From an uncultured Marinoscillum sp. (lineage in GTDB: Bacteria; Bacteroidota; Bacteroidia; Cytophagales; Cyclobacteriaceae): 56,162 nucleotides of DNA. Shown here in pieces: positions 56,042 through 56,162 of the stretch. Every line of letters starts with the position of its first letter. Positions within the stretch are counted from its first letter, which is position 1. The DNA is taken from contig CACLDR010000006.1 of assembly GCA_902605755.1 (NCBI GenBank), forward strand, positions 1 through 56,162, written 5' to 3'. The notes under the pieces were generated by a model that was given only the letters and a program-made list of their open reading frames with translations, was not told the origin of the DNA and searched no databases. The position numbers and the translations under genes are program-made.

Positions 56042-56162
56042 ATTTATAAGTTTTTATTTAGGTGGGTCAACAATGATAACAAAACGAAAACTCAAAGGTA
56101 TTTGAACATTTTAAGTTATTCAAAAATCATTTGTTATGAACAAAAGATTAAACATAGAATAT
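56042..56162. other. End of window, no gene seen
   Basis: AT-rich leader sequence reaching the window edge. Confidence 0.4.

Noticed and set aside
1-56162. Recoded stop codons or an alternative genetic code, to explain in-frame stops
   Set aside because: All three stops end intact genes normally, and the interrupted frames also carry frameshifts and lost motifs, so decay is simpler.
1-56162. Poor-quality assembly as the cause of frameshifts
   Set aside because: Long genes (3.3, 2.4 and 2.2 kb) are free of errors and the lesions are concentrated in a few loci with changed key residues; single-lesion cases remain worth checking.
1-56162. CRISPR array, tRNA, rRNA or intact insertion sequence
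   Set aside because: No regular spaced repeats, no cloverleaf or rRNA blocks and no transposase motifs were seen.

Overview
The window reads as chromosome of a Bacteroidota bacterium (Cytophagia, Saprospiria or Flavobacteriia grade; I cannot place it more finely). The reasons are low GC, lipoprotein leaders without an obvious Shine-Dalgarno sequence, a SusC-like outer-membrane barrel with a carboxypeptidase-regulatory domain, a DUF5916 barrel, thrombospondin type 3 repeats, YHYH and DUF1566 lipoproteins, and a VPS10/Asp-box exoprotein. No rRNA, tRNA, CRISPR array, intact transposase or prophage was seen. Summing the intact genes listed here gives about 27 kb of 56 kb, so only about half of the DNA is intact coding sequence. 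Much of the rest is recognisable wreckage of genes.

Layout. 0-10 kb: three decayed secreted alpha/beta hydrolases, a decayed NTF2-like lipoprotein, and a few intact small or secreted proteins. 10-25 kb: fasciclin protein, DUF5916 barrel, a CxPxR sulfatase with a small membrane partner, an SPFH lipoprotein, a DUF2779 double-nuclease protein flanked by two decayed copies of one small membrane gene, a DUF6150 repeat protein, a YHYH lipoprotein and a four-helix membrane protein. 25-35 kb: TPR lipoprotein, the 1102-residue VPS10/Asp-box protein, a methyltransferase, an NTF2-like lipoprotein and secreted proteins. 35-47 kb: a singly interrupted secreted gene, the 802-residue barrel, a decayed SDR, small cytosolic proteins, an intact esterase, an NTF2-like protein and a DUF1566 lipoprotein with no ATG. 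48-56 kb: a TerB-like pair, a cysteine-synthase-type PLP enzyme, a decayed DUF4920 gene, NTF2-like and PDZ lipoproteins, a very recently lost secreted gene, and a ChaN-like haem-binding protein.

The common theme is a cell-envelope and secreted inventory: lipoproteins, barrels, hydrolases and a sulfatase. It is carried as single genes or pairs rather than long operons. There are several NTF2-like paralogues, three of them (one decayed) with a shared upstream motif.

The least explained feature is a set of dispersed intergenic repeat families: R1 (nine copies, about 110-150 bp), R2 (six or seven copies), a 470-bp element that ends in R2, R3 (a hairpin-forming block), R4 (a promoter-like motif) and R5 (a decayed roughly 125-codon gene with a conserved leader). 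R1 preserves a reading frame across diverged copies. These families, together with the double-nuclease gene and its duplicated flanks, are the best candidates for something undescribed.
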